A stretch of 22,543 nucleotides of DNA from Gammaproteobacteria bacterium (GTDB lineage: Bacteria; Pseudomonadota; Gammaproteobacteria; GCA-001735895), in the NCBI GenBank assembly GCA_024763185.1, contig JANTFY010000012.1, positions 1-22,543 of the forward strand, given 5' to 3'. Under the pieces are notes generated by a model, which was not told the origin of the DNA, did not search any database, and saw nothing but the letters and a program-made list of their open reading frames with translations. A program made the translations under genes and the position numbers. This document shows, piece by piece, positions 15,051-22,121 of this stretch (the first letter of the stretch is position 1; each line of letters starts with the position of its first letter).

Positions 15051-15536
15051 ATGAAAAAAATCGGTCTGTTTCTTGTTTCGTCTTTATTATTTATATCGGC
15101 ACCACTGTATGCAAGTGGCCAGGGTTATAGCAATCACCCGATGAAGGCTGGAAAAGGGCAGAAACAGCATAAGATGGCGATTAAACACGTTAACCCCTTG
15201 CCGAATTTTATGCAGGTAGTAAGAAAATTTGGTGAGCAATTGAATTTGAATGACAAGCAGCAAGCGGCACTTAAAAAATGGCGTGAAAAAAATGGCACCG
15301 AGGTCAAGTCCCTGGTCAAGGCGACCATGGCTGCAGAAAAGAAACTCCATGCAGCCGCATTCAGTCATGCCAGTCAACATGATCTACAGGATTTAATGGA
15401 CAAGGTTTTAAGCCTGCGTCTGCAGGTGGCCAAGAAAAAAATCGCCTGCCGTGAAAACATGCGTAAGGTGCTCGATAATAATCAGTGGGAAAAATTGGTT
15501 TCTTTATATCGGCAAAAAATCATGGCAGGAAAATAA
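15051..15536 (+). CDS. Spy/CpxP-like periplasmic LTxxQ-family protein
   Basis: 161 residues with a signal peptide at 1-21 (cleavage after LYA). The mature part starts with a His/Met/Gly/Lys-rich stretch (about 22-48), then becomes fully helical. Two LTxxQ-like elements are present: LNLNDKQQAALKKW and VLDNNQWEKLVSLY. This layout is that of the Spy/CpxP/ZraP group of periplasmic stress chaperones and regulators. One cysteine (IACRENM) lies before the second element. The gene diverges from regB, with a RegA-like palindrome between them, and ends at a strong hairpin terminator. A role in envelope or metal stress is inferred from family and the His/Met-rich N-terminus; no Cpx genes are nearby. Confidence 0.8.
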   Translation: MKKIGLFLVSSLLFISAPLYASGQGYSNHPMKAGKGQKQHKMAIKHVNPLPNFMQVVRKFGEQLNLNDKQQAALKKWREKNGTEVKSLVKATMAAEKKLHAAAFSHASQHDLQDLMDKVLSLRLQVAKKKIACRENMRKVLDNNQWEKLVSLYRQKIMAGK

Positions 15537-15576
15537 AATACCACCACATTTTGTAACAGCTGAAGAATTCACCCTT

Positions 15577-15640
15577 AATTCCAGAGTCATACAGGTTCAT
15601 TTTCCCCCTATAGTTGCTGTATGACGCTGGAATTTTTTTT
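15577..15640 (+). terminator. Long hairpin terminator of the Spy-like gene
   Basis: Arms AATTCCAGAGTCATACAG (15577-15594) and CTGTATGACGCTGGAATT (15617-15634) pair over 18 positions with one mismatch, around a 22-base loop. T residues continue to 15640 on the plus strand. The 3' arm and part of the loop encode the last residues and stop codon of the convergent gene, so coding sequence and terminator overlap. On the minus strand no T-run follows the stem. Confidence 0.85.
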
Positions 15641-16387
15641 ATTTCTGAATAGAAAAAAGCGTAACTTGATCACCATTAACAAAGCCAGCAAAGCCAGGCC
15701 GGCAATGGAAAAACTGCCTGATACGCCCACGCCGTAGCTGATATCCACAGTTTCACTATCATGATAATAGGGTTCATGGTAGGGATCGTCGTGGTCCAGG
15801 TCTTCCAGCGCAATAATATGATCGCCATGTTCCCTATCCAGGATCATGCTGGCCACAATACCGGGATGATAGAGACTGTGCAATTCAATCAAAACCTCGT
15901 AGTATCCGGGACGATAGCCTTCAATCAATTCGGTTAATACCTCGTAACTATCATCCGCTGAATCCCCGTGAATATCAAACAGGTCGGTGTCGGCGTATTG
16001 ATACCAGGGCCCGCCTTCGCGACTGAGAAACAACTTGGCATAAACGGTTTCGGAGTCCGAATCGGTGTCGGCATCAAAGCCAACGCGGATGTGATGGTAA
16101 AAGCCGTCATCGTCCAGATCACCCGTCAGTTCAACCCAGGCATCGAATATTTCGAATTCGGTCATACTGCCGTGGTAAGCCAGTTTAAGCTGAAGGCTGT
16201 TGTCTGCCGACGTTTCATGACTGGTTTTTGGAATGGACTGAACCACCGGTGAATTGGCGATTTCCTGTTTTAACTCGATGTCCTGGTTCAGTGTGAACTT
16301 GCCAATGGAACGTGCCGTTGGGGTTTCGGCCGACGCAAGCAGCGGCGCGCTCAAGGCGTATAAGGCAATCAAGGTTACGATTTTCAT
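15608..16387 (-). CDS. Exported acidic protein, choice-of-anchor-H-like with C-terminal sorting tail
   Basis: 259 residues. Signal peptide at 1-20. The mature region is rich in Asp, Glu, His and Tyr and contains an antiparallel-strand-like core (TGDLDDDGFYHHIRVGFDADTD, WYQYADTDLFDIHG, GYYEVLIELHS). It also has a DREHGDH and DLDHDDPYHEPYYHD stretch that could bind divalent metal. The C-terminus has a GVSGSFSIAG motif, a hydrophobic helix (LALLALLMVIK) and a basic tail. This is the tripartite form of GlyGly-CTERM-like signals processed by rhombosortase. The overall plan matches choice-of-anchor-H family proteins as I remember them. It follows the His-rich gene by 15 bp on the same strand. The biochemical function is unknown. 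Confidence 0.75.
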   Translation of the reverse strand: MKIVTLIALYALSAPLLASAETPTARSIGKFTLNQDIELKQEIANSPVVQSIPKTSHETSADNSLQLKLAYHGSMTEFEIFDAWVELTGDLDDDGFYHHIRVGFDADTDSDSETVYAKLFLSREGGPWYQYADTDLFDIHGDSADDSYEVLTELIEGYRPGYYEVLIELHSLYHPGIVASMILDREHGDHIIALEDLDHDDPYHEPYYHDSETVDISYGVGVSGSFSIAGLALLALLMVIKLRFFLFRNKKNSSVIQQL

Positions 16388-16402
16388 CAGAGAATCCCCT
16401 TT

Positions 16403-16741
16403 CTATTCATCATCATATTTTCTGTGCTGGCGTTTACGATCATGATCGCGATGATCGCGGCCATGTTGTTTTTTGATGCGTGATTTATGGCGGCTGTAAT
16501 GATCGTGACTGTGCGACCTTTTAGGGTGTTTATGATGATGTTTGTGGTGATGTTTTTTTATCAGGTGGCCACGGTTATAGAGATGATGACGGGGCGCATA
16601 ATCGAGATCGTAAAAGAAAAAATAATAGGGGAAAATTTCATCAGTCTGGTAATGGGCCTGAACACTGGTGCTTATGCTCAAACCGGCAAGGGAAATGGCG
16701 ATAATGCTGTTTTTCAGGTTAAGGAAAATAGGCTTTTTCAT
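16403..16741 (-). CDS. Exported histidine-rich basic protein
   Basis: 112 residues from the ATG at 16739-16741, which has a GGGAG about 6 bp upstream. The frame is open 23 codons further upstream, but that extension precedes the signal peptide and I reject it. Signal peptide at 1-29 (cleavage after VQA). The mature N-terminus is aromatic (EIFPYYFFFYDLDY). It is followed by a low-complexity tail of about 60 residues with clustered HHHKHHHKH and repeated HD/HR/HK pairs, roughly 19 His in 83 mature residues, interspersed with Lys and Arg. Binding of Ni, Zn, Cu or Co in the periplasm is the obvious hypothesis; polyanion binding is an alternative. It is probably co-transcribed with the anchor-H-like gene 15 bp downstream. 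No recognised family. Confidence 0.75.
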   Translation of the reverse strand: MKKPIFLNLKNSIIAISLAGLSISTSVQAHYQTDEIFPYYFFFYDLDYAPRHHLYNRGHLIKKHHHKHHHKHPKRSHSHDHYSRHKSRIKKQHGRDHRDHDRKRQHRKYDDE

Positions 16742-16825
16742 GGTTAACTCCCGGTTTTTGGTTGATGACAGGGAGTTTACGCCGGGGTCAATGAACGCCG
16801 GCTGAATCAAAAAAGTAAGATTTGA

Positions 16826-17017
16826 TTAACCGACGTCATTCTCCTGTAATAACTGCAAATGATGTTCTCCATCCTGCTCAATATCGATAAGGACGGTGAT
16901 CGGCCTGCAGCAGACCTCGCAATCCTCGATGTATTTCTGCTGTTGCAGTGACGTATCCAGCAGTATGGAAATCTGTTCGCCACAGTAAGGGCAAAAAGCG
17001 AAATTTTCTTCGAGCAT
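16826..17017 (-). CDS. CPXCG-motif cysteine-rich small protein
   Basis: 63 residues. FCPYCGEQ near 9-14 and CEVCCRPI near 33-39 give two paired-cysteine knuckles, the pattern of the CPXCG family of small zinc-ribbon-like proteins. The rest is hydrophobic strands and an acidic tail. Cytosolic, with no signal peptide. The molecular function of the family is not established. It lies 84 bp upstream of the His-rich gene on the same strand and diverges from the 80-residue membrane protein, with 77 bp between the starts. Confidence 0.88.
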   Translation of the reverse strand: MLEENFAFCPYCGEQISILLDTSLQQQKYIEDCEVCCRPITVLIDIEQDGEHHLQLLQENDVG

Positions 17018-17094
17018 TTTGGTCCTGGTTTTGGTTGGTTGACCTTAAGGGTATAAAATCATAGGTGATTATGAAATAAATCTATTCACTGCAG

Positions 17095-17337
17095 ATGACT
17101 TCAGCGGACAAACCAGAAGAAACCGACCCGGTGGTTGAGTATAAAGTGAAAAAACGCGTGGCACAGAAGGTGATGCACGATATTCGCCAGCGTGTTGAAG
17201 AAATAGAGGATGATGTAAAGGCGCAGAAAAAAGCTGGCAGGTTGGTGCTGCCATTGCTTGTGGTGTTATTGGTGGTGGTGATTGTTCTGGTTTCCAGTCC
17301 TTATTTATTGCGCATGGTTAGTGGCGGCCTGGAATAA
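17095..17337 (+). CDS. Small membrane protein with N-terminal coiled-coil-like segment
   Basis: 80 residues. An acidic leader (about 1-15) precedes a charged helix (YKVKKRVAQKVMHDIRQRVEEIEDDVKAQKK, residues 16-46, heptad-like). One strongly hydrophobic helix follows (about 50-68) and a short C-terminal tail. The topology is probably N-in, with the charged helix in the cytosol. I do not recognise a named family. The ATG at 17095 has no clear Shine-Dalgarno; TATAAA at 17053-17058 may belong to its promoter. It converges on ispH. Confidence 0.65.
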   Translation: MTSADKPEETDPVVEYKVKKRVAQKVMHDIRQRVEEIEDDVKAQKKAGRLVLPLLVVLLVVVIVLVSSPYLLRMVSGGLE

Positions 17338-17386
17338 TAATGGCGTCGGCAAGCCTGAGGATGTTTTTAACCACGGCCGTAATACC

Positions 17387-17411
17387 GAATTAAAGCTTGT
17401 CTCTTTAATTC
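17387..17411. terminator. Hairpin between convergent small membrane gene and ispH
   Basis: GAATTAAAG (17387-17395) and CTTTAATTC (17403-17411) pair perfectly over 9 bp around a 7-base loop, 8 bp beyond the ispH stop. There is no T-run on either side, so it is not a standard intrinsic terminator. Its place between two convergent genes suggests a bidirectional stop or 3'-end protection. Confidence 0.45.
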
Positions 17412-17419
17412 AGTGACAA

Positions 17420-18349
17420 CTAACGTAATTCCTTCGGTAACTGAAAGGTCACATCTTCGCGAAAACCCAACGACTTGACCTCGCCACTGTTTTGCGATTT
17501 CAGGTAGTCGACAACCTGTTGCACCAGTAGTTCAGGGGCCGATGCCCCGGCTGTGACGCCGATACATTGCTTATTTTGCAGCCAGTCGGGCTGAATATCT
17601 TCAACTCCGTCTATCAGGAAACCATCAATATCATGGTTGCTGGCAATTTCACGCAGGCGGTTTGAATTCGAACTGTTCTGAGAACCCACGACCAGGATCA
17701 GGTCACAGGTTTCAGTCAGCTTCTTAACGGCATCCTGCCGGTTCTGCGTGGCATAACAGATGTCATCCTTGCGTGGTCCCTGAATGGATGGGAAGGTTTG
17801 CTGCAAAGCATCAATGATTTTAGATGTATCGTCTTTAGACAGAGTGGTCTGGGTGACGAATCGCAGTTCATGCGGATTTTTAACCTGTAGTTGCCTGGCG
17901 TCCTCAACGGATTCAACCAGGTAAATCTGTCCATTGTGGCTGGTATCATACTGCCCCATGGTGCCTTCAACTTCGGGGTGGCCTTTGTGGCCGATGAGAA
18001 TGGTTTCGATACCCTTTTTACTGTAACGGCAGACCTCAAGGTGGACCTTGGTCACCAGTGGGCAAGTGGCGTCAAAAACCTTCAGTCCGCGTTGTTTGGC
18101 TTCATTTTGCACGGCCTTGGAAACACCGTGCGCACTGAAGATAACGTGCTGGTTTTCAGGTACTTGGTTCAGTTCATCAACGAATATGGCCCCTTTGTTT
18201 TTAAGGTCTTCAACCACGTATCGGTTGTGGACCACTTCGTGGCGTACATAGATGGGGGCTCCAAACAGTTCCAGTGCGCGTTCGACGATGTCTATCGCTC
18301 GATCGACACCGGCACAGAAACCGCGGGGATTGGCGAGCATGATGTCCAT
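17420..18349 (-). CDS. ispH: 4-hydroxy-3-methylbut-2-enyl diphosphate reductase
   Basis: Last enzyme of the MEP isoprenoid pathway, an iron-sulfur reductase making IPP and DMAPP. 309 residues, close to the E. coli length. The three cluster cysteines are at 12 (NPRGFCAG), 96 (FDATCPLV) and 198 (DDICYATQ). His41, His124 and Glu126 of the active site are present, as is the SQNSSNSNRL diphosphate-binding stretch. The ATG overlaps the fkpB stop by one base (TGATG). The fkpB-ispH coupling is typical of gammaproteobacteria. Confidence 0.98.
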   Translation of the reverse strand: MDIMLANPRGFCAGVDRAIDIVERALELFGAPIYVRHEVVHNRYVVEDLKNKGAIFVDELNQVPENQHVIFSAHGVSKAVQNEAKQRGLKVFDATCPLVTKVHLEVCRYSKKGIETILIGHKGHPEVEGTMGQYDTSHNGQIYLVESVEDARQLQVKNPHELRFVTQTTLSKDDTSKIIDALQQTFPSIQGPRKDDICYATQNRQDAVKKLTETCDLILVVGSQNSSNSNRLREIASNHDIDGFLIDGVEDIQPDWLQNKQCIGVTAGASAPELLVQQVVDYLKSQNSGEVKSLGFREDVTFQLPKELR

Positions 18350-18807
18350 CAGTTGATAGTCTCCGGCATGGGGTCGGGATTTTCGATGTGCAGGATTTTT
18401 ACCCGGTAGCGCACCGTATGACTGGCCAGGGGGTGATTAAAGTCGACTTTGACCTCGTCTTCACCCACTTCCAGGATCGTACCCGGCAGGGTTTCACCGC
18501 TGGGGGTGCTGAACTCAATGATCAGGCCTGGCACCAACGAGTAGTCCGGGTTGAATTCGTCGCGCTTGATGTGTTGCACCAGGCTGTCATCCGTGAACCC
18601 GAAGGCCAGGTCGGGTCCGATATCCAGTGTCTGTTCATCGCCCACCTGCAGCCCCAGCAGGCTGAGTTCCAGTCCATGGGCCAGTTCACCCGTACCCAGG
18701 CGAAAGGTCAGAGGTTCGTCATCGAAGGTATCCTCCAGCAGGCTGCCATCGGTAAAACCAATTTGATGAAACAGCGTGACGATGCTGTTGCGCTGAATCT
18801 TATCCAT
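18349..18807 (-). CDS. fkpB: FKBP-type peptidyl-prolyl isomerase, SlpA type
   Basis: Cytosolic SlyD/SlpA-like FKBP, 152 residues. The N-terminal FKBP core (SIVTLFHQIGFTDGSLLEDTFDDEPLTFRLG...GLELSLLGLQVGD) is followed by the inserted-in-flap chaperone domain (about 70-125). The FKBP core closes with VDFNHPLASHTVRYRVKIL. It lacks the His-rich metal-binding tail of SlyD, which supports FkpB/SlpA. It overlaps lspA by 8 bp upstream and ispH by 1 bp downstream, part of the conserved ileS-lspA-fkpB-ispH order. Confidence 0.95.
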   Translation of the reverse strand: MDKIQRNSIVTLFHQIGFTDGSLLEDTFDDEPLTFRLGTGELAHGLELSLLGLQVGDEQTLDIGPDLAFGFTDDSLVQHIKRDEFNPDYSLVPGLIIEFSTPSGETLPGTILEVGEDEVKVDFNHPLASHTVRYRVKILHIENPDPMPETIN

Positions 18808-19288
18808 GACTGTTTTCTTTATCCTGGCTTTTGTATGGGCTGATCATGCCGCTGCCAATCAGCAGGAAGGCGCCCACGAATACCGCCGAATCGGCAATAT
18901 TAAACGCGGGGTAGGGATAGCTGCCAAGCCAGACCTGGATAAAATCAATGACATGACCCAGAGCTACGCGATCGATGAGATTGCCGATGGCGCCCCCCAG
19001 GATCAGGCATAAGGCGATGGCGGTGAGTTTTTCGTGTTGTTCGAGTTTTTTGATCCAGAAAAACAGGAAGGTACTGATGATGATGGCGAAAAATGTGAAA
19101 AACCAGCGTTGCCAGCCACCGGCTTCGGCCAGAAAACTGAACGCCGCGCCCTTGTTATAGGTCAGGAACCATTCAAAGTAGGGCATTACCTTAACCGCCT
19201 GGTGGTATTCAAGCTGGGTGTTGGCGATCCACTTGGTGGCCTGGTCAGCAATAATGACCAACCCACTGATCCAAAGGTATTTAAGCAT
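18800..19288 (-). CDS. lspA: Lipoprotein signal peptidase (signal peptidase II)
   Basis: Inner-membrane aspartyl protease that removes signal peptides from diacylglyceryl-prolipoproteins. 162 residues with four transmembrane helices. Catalytic Asp106 (GNLIDR) and Asp133 (FNIADSAV) are present with the same 27-residue spacing as E. coli Asp114/Asp141. Asp15 in ADQATKW and the TYNKGAAFS motif are also conserved. The ATG at 19286-19288 overlaps the ileS stop by 8 bp. The frame is open 53 codons further into ileS, but that extension has no LspA character, so I use the internal start. Confidence 0.97.
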   Translation of the reverse strand: MLKYLWISGLVIIADQATKWIANTQLEYHQAVKVMPYFEWFLTYNKGAAFSFLAEAGGWQRWFFTFFAIIISTFLFFWIKKLEQHEKLTAIALCLILGGAIGNLIDRVALGHVIDFIQVWLGSYPYPAFNIADSAVFVGAFLLIGSGMISPYKSQDKENSHG

Positions 19289-22121
19289 ACTGGCGCTGTT
19301 CACCTTCTCCGTCCACGTTGTCGACACAACGACCGCAAAGTTCCGGGTGTTGTTCATACGAACCCACATCTGCCCGGTGGTGCCAGCAGCGCACACATTT
19401 CTGGTACGTGCTGGGAGTGGCCTCGATGGCAAACTGTTGGTTATCATCCTGCAGGTTTCGAATCTCGCAATCTTGCGGTGCTTCAGCCAGTTTGGCCAGT
19501 GAAGCCTCGGAGGTGATCAACACGAAGCGCAATTCATCACCGATGATCTCCAGGGTTTTGAGCAGTTCATTATCACAATACAGGGTCACCTCGGCATCCA
19601 GGCCCGAGCCAATCTGGCCGTCTTTTCGCAGGCCTTCCAGTACGACGGAAACCTGCTCGCGTATTGCCAGCAGTTTGGACCACAGTTCACTGGAAATCTC
19701 ACTGTTCTGATAATCGAACAGACCTTCATACCAGGTTGTCATAAACACACCCATATCGGCATGCTCACCGGGCATGTGCTCCCAGACCTCGTCGGCGGTG
19801 AAGCTCAGGATCGGTGTTATCCAGCGCGTCATGGCTTCCGCCACGTGATACATCGCGCTCTGGCAGGAACGTCGTGCCAGTGAATCTTCCTGCGTGGTGT
19901 ACTGGCGATCCTTGATGATATCCAGGTAAAAGCCACCCAGGGTTTCGGAGCAGAATTTATGAATTTTCTGCACGGCAACGTGAAACTGGTAACTGTCATA
20001 CAGGTCTTTCAACTCATTTTGCAAGGCCAGGGTCTCGGCAACCATCCAGCGATCCAGTGCCAGCAATTGCGGGGCTTCAACCATGTTCTTTTCAGGGTTA
20101 AAACCATTCATGTTGGCCAGCAGAAAGCGCAACGTATTACGAATGCGTCGATAGGAGTCTGCCGTTCTTTTCAGGATTTCATCCGAGATGCTCATTTCGC
20201 CGGAGTAATCGGTACCGGCCACCCATAGGCGCAGGATATCTGCACCCAGGGAATTGATGACCTTTTGAGGTGCCACCACGTTACCCACGGACTTGGACAT
20301 TTTCATGCCCTTGGCATCCACGGTAAAACCATGGGTCAGCACCTGCTTGTAGGGCGCATGTCCGTTCATCGCGCAGGATGCCAGGATTGAACTGTGAAAC
20401 CAGCCGCGATGTTGATCGGAACCTTCCAGATAGATGTCGGCCGGAAACTGAAGACGTTCGTCGTTCTGTAGTACGCTGAAAAAAGTCGTGCCAGAGTCAA
20501 ACCAGACATCCAGCGTGTCGGTAGTTTTACTGTAATGTTGGGCATCATCTCCCAGCAGTTCAACCGGGTCCAGATCAAACCAGGCACCAATGCCCTTGTC
20601 ATCCATACGTTTTGCGACCTGTTCAATCAAATTATCGGTGTCCGGGTGCAGTTCATGAGTCTGTTTATGTATGAACAAAGGAATGGGGACACCCCAGAAA
20701 CGCTGGCGCGAAATACACCAGTCAGGACGGTTTTTGATCATACCGTTGATACGCGCCTCACCCCAGTCCGGGATCCATTCGACATTTTTAATCTCATCAA
20801 GCACTTTCTGGCGCAACCCCTGTTTTTCCATGCTGATAAACCACTGCGGCGTGGCGCGGAAAATAATCGGTGTTTTATGACGCCAGCAGTGCGGATAACT
20901 GTGTACCAGTTTTTCTTCGTGCAACAGGGCGTTGTGTTGTTTCATCACCTCGATGACGTGACTGTTGGCATTGAATACGTGCTCACCGGCAAACAACTCG
21001 GTGTCGGGCAGAAAACAGCCGTCATCTCCGACCGGGTTATAGGGTTCAAGCCCGTAGCGTTGGCCGATTACAAAGTCATCCTGGCCGTGGCCAGGAGCCG
21101 TGTGCACCGCACCGGTGCCCGCTTCCAGGGTGACATGCTCGCCAACGATGAGCAGGGATTCCCGGTTATAAAACGGATGGCGTAACCGTTGTCTGTCGAG
21201 CGCCGCACCCGTGCCGTAGGCAATGACCTGGTAGTTATCGATGCCGTAACGGGCCATGGAATCTTTCATCAGGTCTTCCGCCAGCACCAGGCGTTCTTTA
21301 CCCTGGTCGGTTTCAATCTGCACAATAACGTACTCAAAATCCGGGTGCAGGGCGACTGCCAAATTAGCTGGCAAGGTCCATGGCGTGGTGGTCCAGATCA
21401 CGACCGACAAGGGGCCTTCGCCATGATGCCCCGGAACATTATGAAAACAACTGAAAAAGGCATCTTCATCGACCACCGGGAATTTAACATCGATGGCAAT
21501 CGAGGTTTTATCCTTGTAATCGACTTCGGCTTCAGCCAGCGCTGAACCGCAATCGGTACACCAGTGTACCGGTTTTTCACCCTTGGTCAGGTGACCGTTG
21601 CTGATGATCTTGCCGAGTGCGCGTACAATATTGGCCTCGGTGTCAAAGTTCATGGTCAGGTAGGGTTTGTCCCAGTCGCCCAGCACTCCAAGGCGCACAA
21701 AATCCTGCTTCTGGTCTTCAATCTGCTGGTTGGCGAAGTCACGACAGGCCTGACGGAATTCATGGGCATCCACCGCAATACCGGCCTTGCCAATATCTTT
21801 CTCAACAGCGTGTTCAATGGGCAGGCCGTGGCAATCCCAACCCGGTACGTAGGGTGCGTCGTTTCCATTCAAGGTGCGCGCCTTGATGATTATATCCTTG
21901 AGTATCTTGTTGACGGCATGCCCGATATGGATGCTGCCATTGGCATAGGGTGGGCCATCATGCAGGATAAAACGTGGTTGACCCTGGCGAGCTTCTCTAA
22001 TTCGTTGATACAGGCCTTTTTCCTGCCAGTTCTTGAGACGGGCGGGTTCATTCTTGGCCAGGTTTCCACGCATGGGAAAACCGGTATCGGGTAAGTTCAG
22101 GGTGGGTTTGTAATCAGTCAC
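19281..22121 (-). CDS. ileS: Isoleucyl-tRNA synthetase
   Basis: Class I aminoacyl-tRNA synthetase charging tRNA-Ile, 946 residues, the full bacterial length. HIGH motif at 65-68 within PPYANGSIHIGH. The CP1 editing domain is in the middle (TTPWTLPANLAVA and GTGAVHTAPGHGQDD). KMSKS occurs in KGMKMSKSVGN. The C-terminal zinc-binding knuckles are CVRCWHH and CGRC. This is the eubacterial, mupirocin-sensitive-like type. The start is GTG at 22119-22121, overlapping the ribF stop (GTGA). It sits between ribF and lspA in the standard order. Confidence 0.99.
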   Translation of the reverse strand: MTDYKPTLNLPDTGFPMRGNLAKNEPARLKNWQEKGLYQRIREARQGQPRFILHDGPPYANGSIHIGHAVNKILKDIIIKARTLNGNDAPYVPGWDCHGLPIEHAVEKDIGKAGIAVDAHEFRQACRDFANQQIEDQKQDFVRLGVLGDWDKPYLTMNFDTEANIVRALGKIISNGHLTKGEKPVHWCTDCGSALAEAEVDYKDKTSIAIDVKFPVVDEDAFFSCFHNVPGHHGEGPLSVVIWTTTPWTLPANLAVALHPDFEYVIVQIETDQGKERLVLAEDLMKDSMARYGIDNYQVIAYGTGAALDRQRLRHPFYNRESLLIVGEHVTLEAGTGAVHTAPGHGQDDFVIGQRYGLEPYNPVGDDGCFLPDTELFAGEHVFNANSHVIEVMKQHNALLHEEKLVHSYPHCWRHKTPIIFRATPQWFISMEKQGLRQKVLDEIKNVEWIPDWGEARINGMIKNRPDWCISRQRFWGVPIPLFIHKQTHELHPDTDNLIEQVAKRMDDKGIGAWFDLDPVELLGDDAQHYSKTTDTLDVWFDSGTTFFSVLQNDERLQFPADIYLEGSDQHRGWFHSSILASCAMNGHAPYKQVLTHGFTVDAKGMKMSKSVGNVVAPQKVINSLGADILRLWVAGTDYSGEMSISDEILKRTADSYRRIRNTLRFLLANMNGFNPEKNMVEAPQLLALDRWMVAETLALQNELKDLYDSYQFHVAVQKIHKFCSETLGGFYLDIIKDRQYTTQEDSLARRSCQSAMYHVAEAMTRWITPILSFTADEVWEHMPGEHADMGVFMTTWYEGLFDYQNSEISSELWSKLLAIREQVSVVLEGLRKDGQIGSGLDAEVTLYCDNELLKTLEIIGDELRFVLITSEASLAKLAEAPQDCEIRNLQDDNQQFAIEATPSTYQKCVRCWHHRADVGSYEQHPELCGRCVDNVDGEGEQRQYA

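Noticed and set aside
16742..16810. 23-codon N-terminal extension of the His-rich protein
   Set aside because: It would sit in front of a clear signal peptide; the internal ATG at 16741 has its own GGGAG ribosome-binding site.
19289..19447. 53-codon N-terminal extension of lspA
   Set aside because: It lies inside ileS coding sequence out of frame and has no signal-anchor character; LspA proteins begin at the MLKYLW position.
20535..22094. Long plus-strand open frames opposite ileS (20535-21185 and 21564-22094)
   Set aside because: ileS is a full-length, motif-complete gene here; the opposite frames are by-products of its codon usage and have no ribosome-binding sites.
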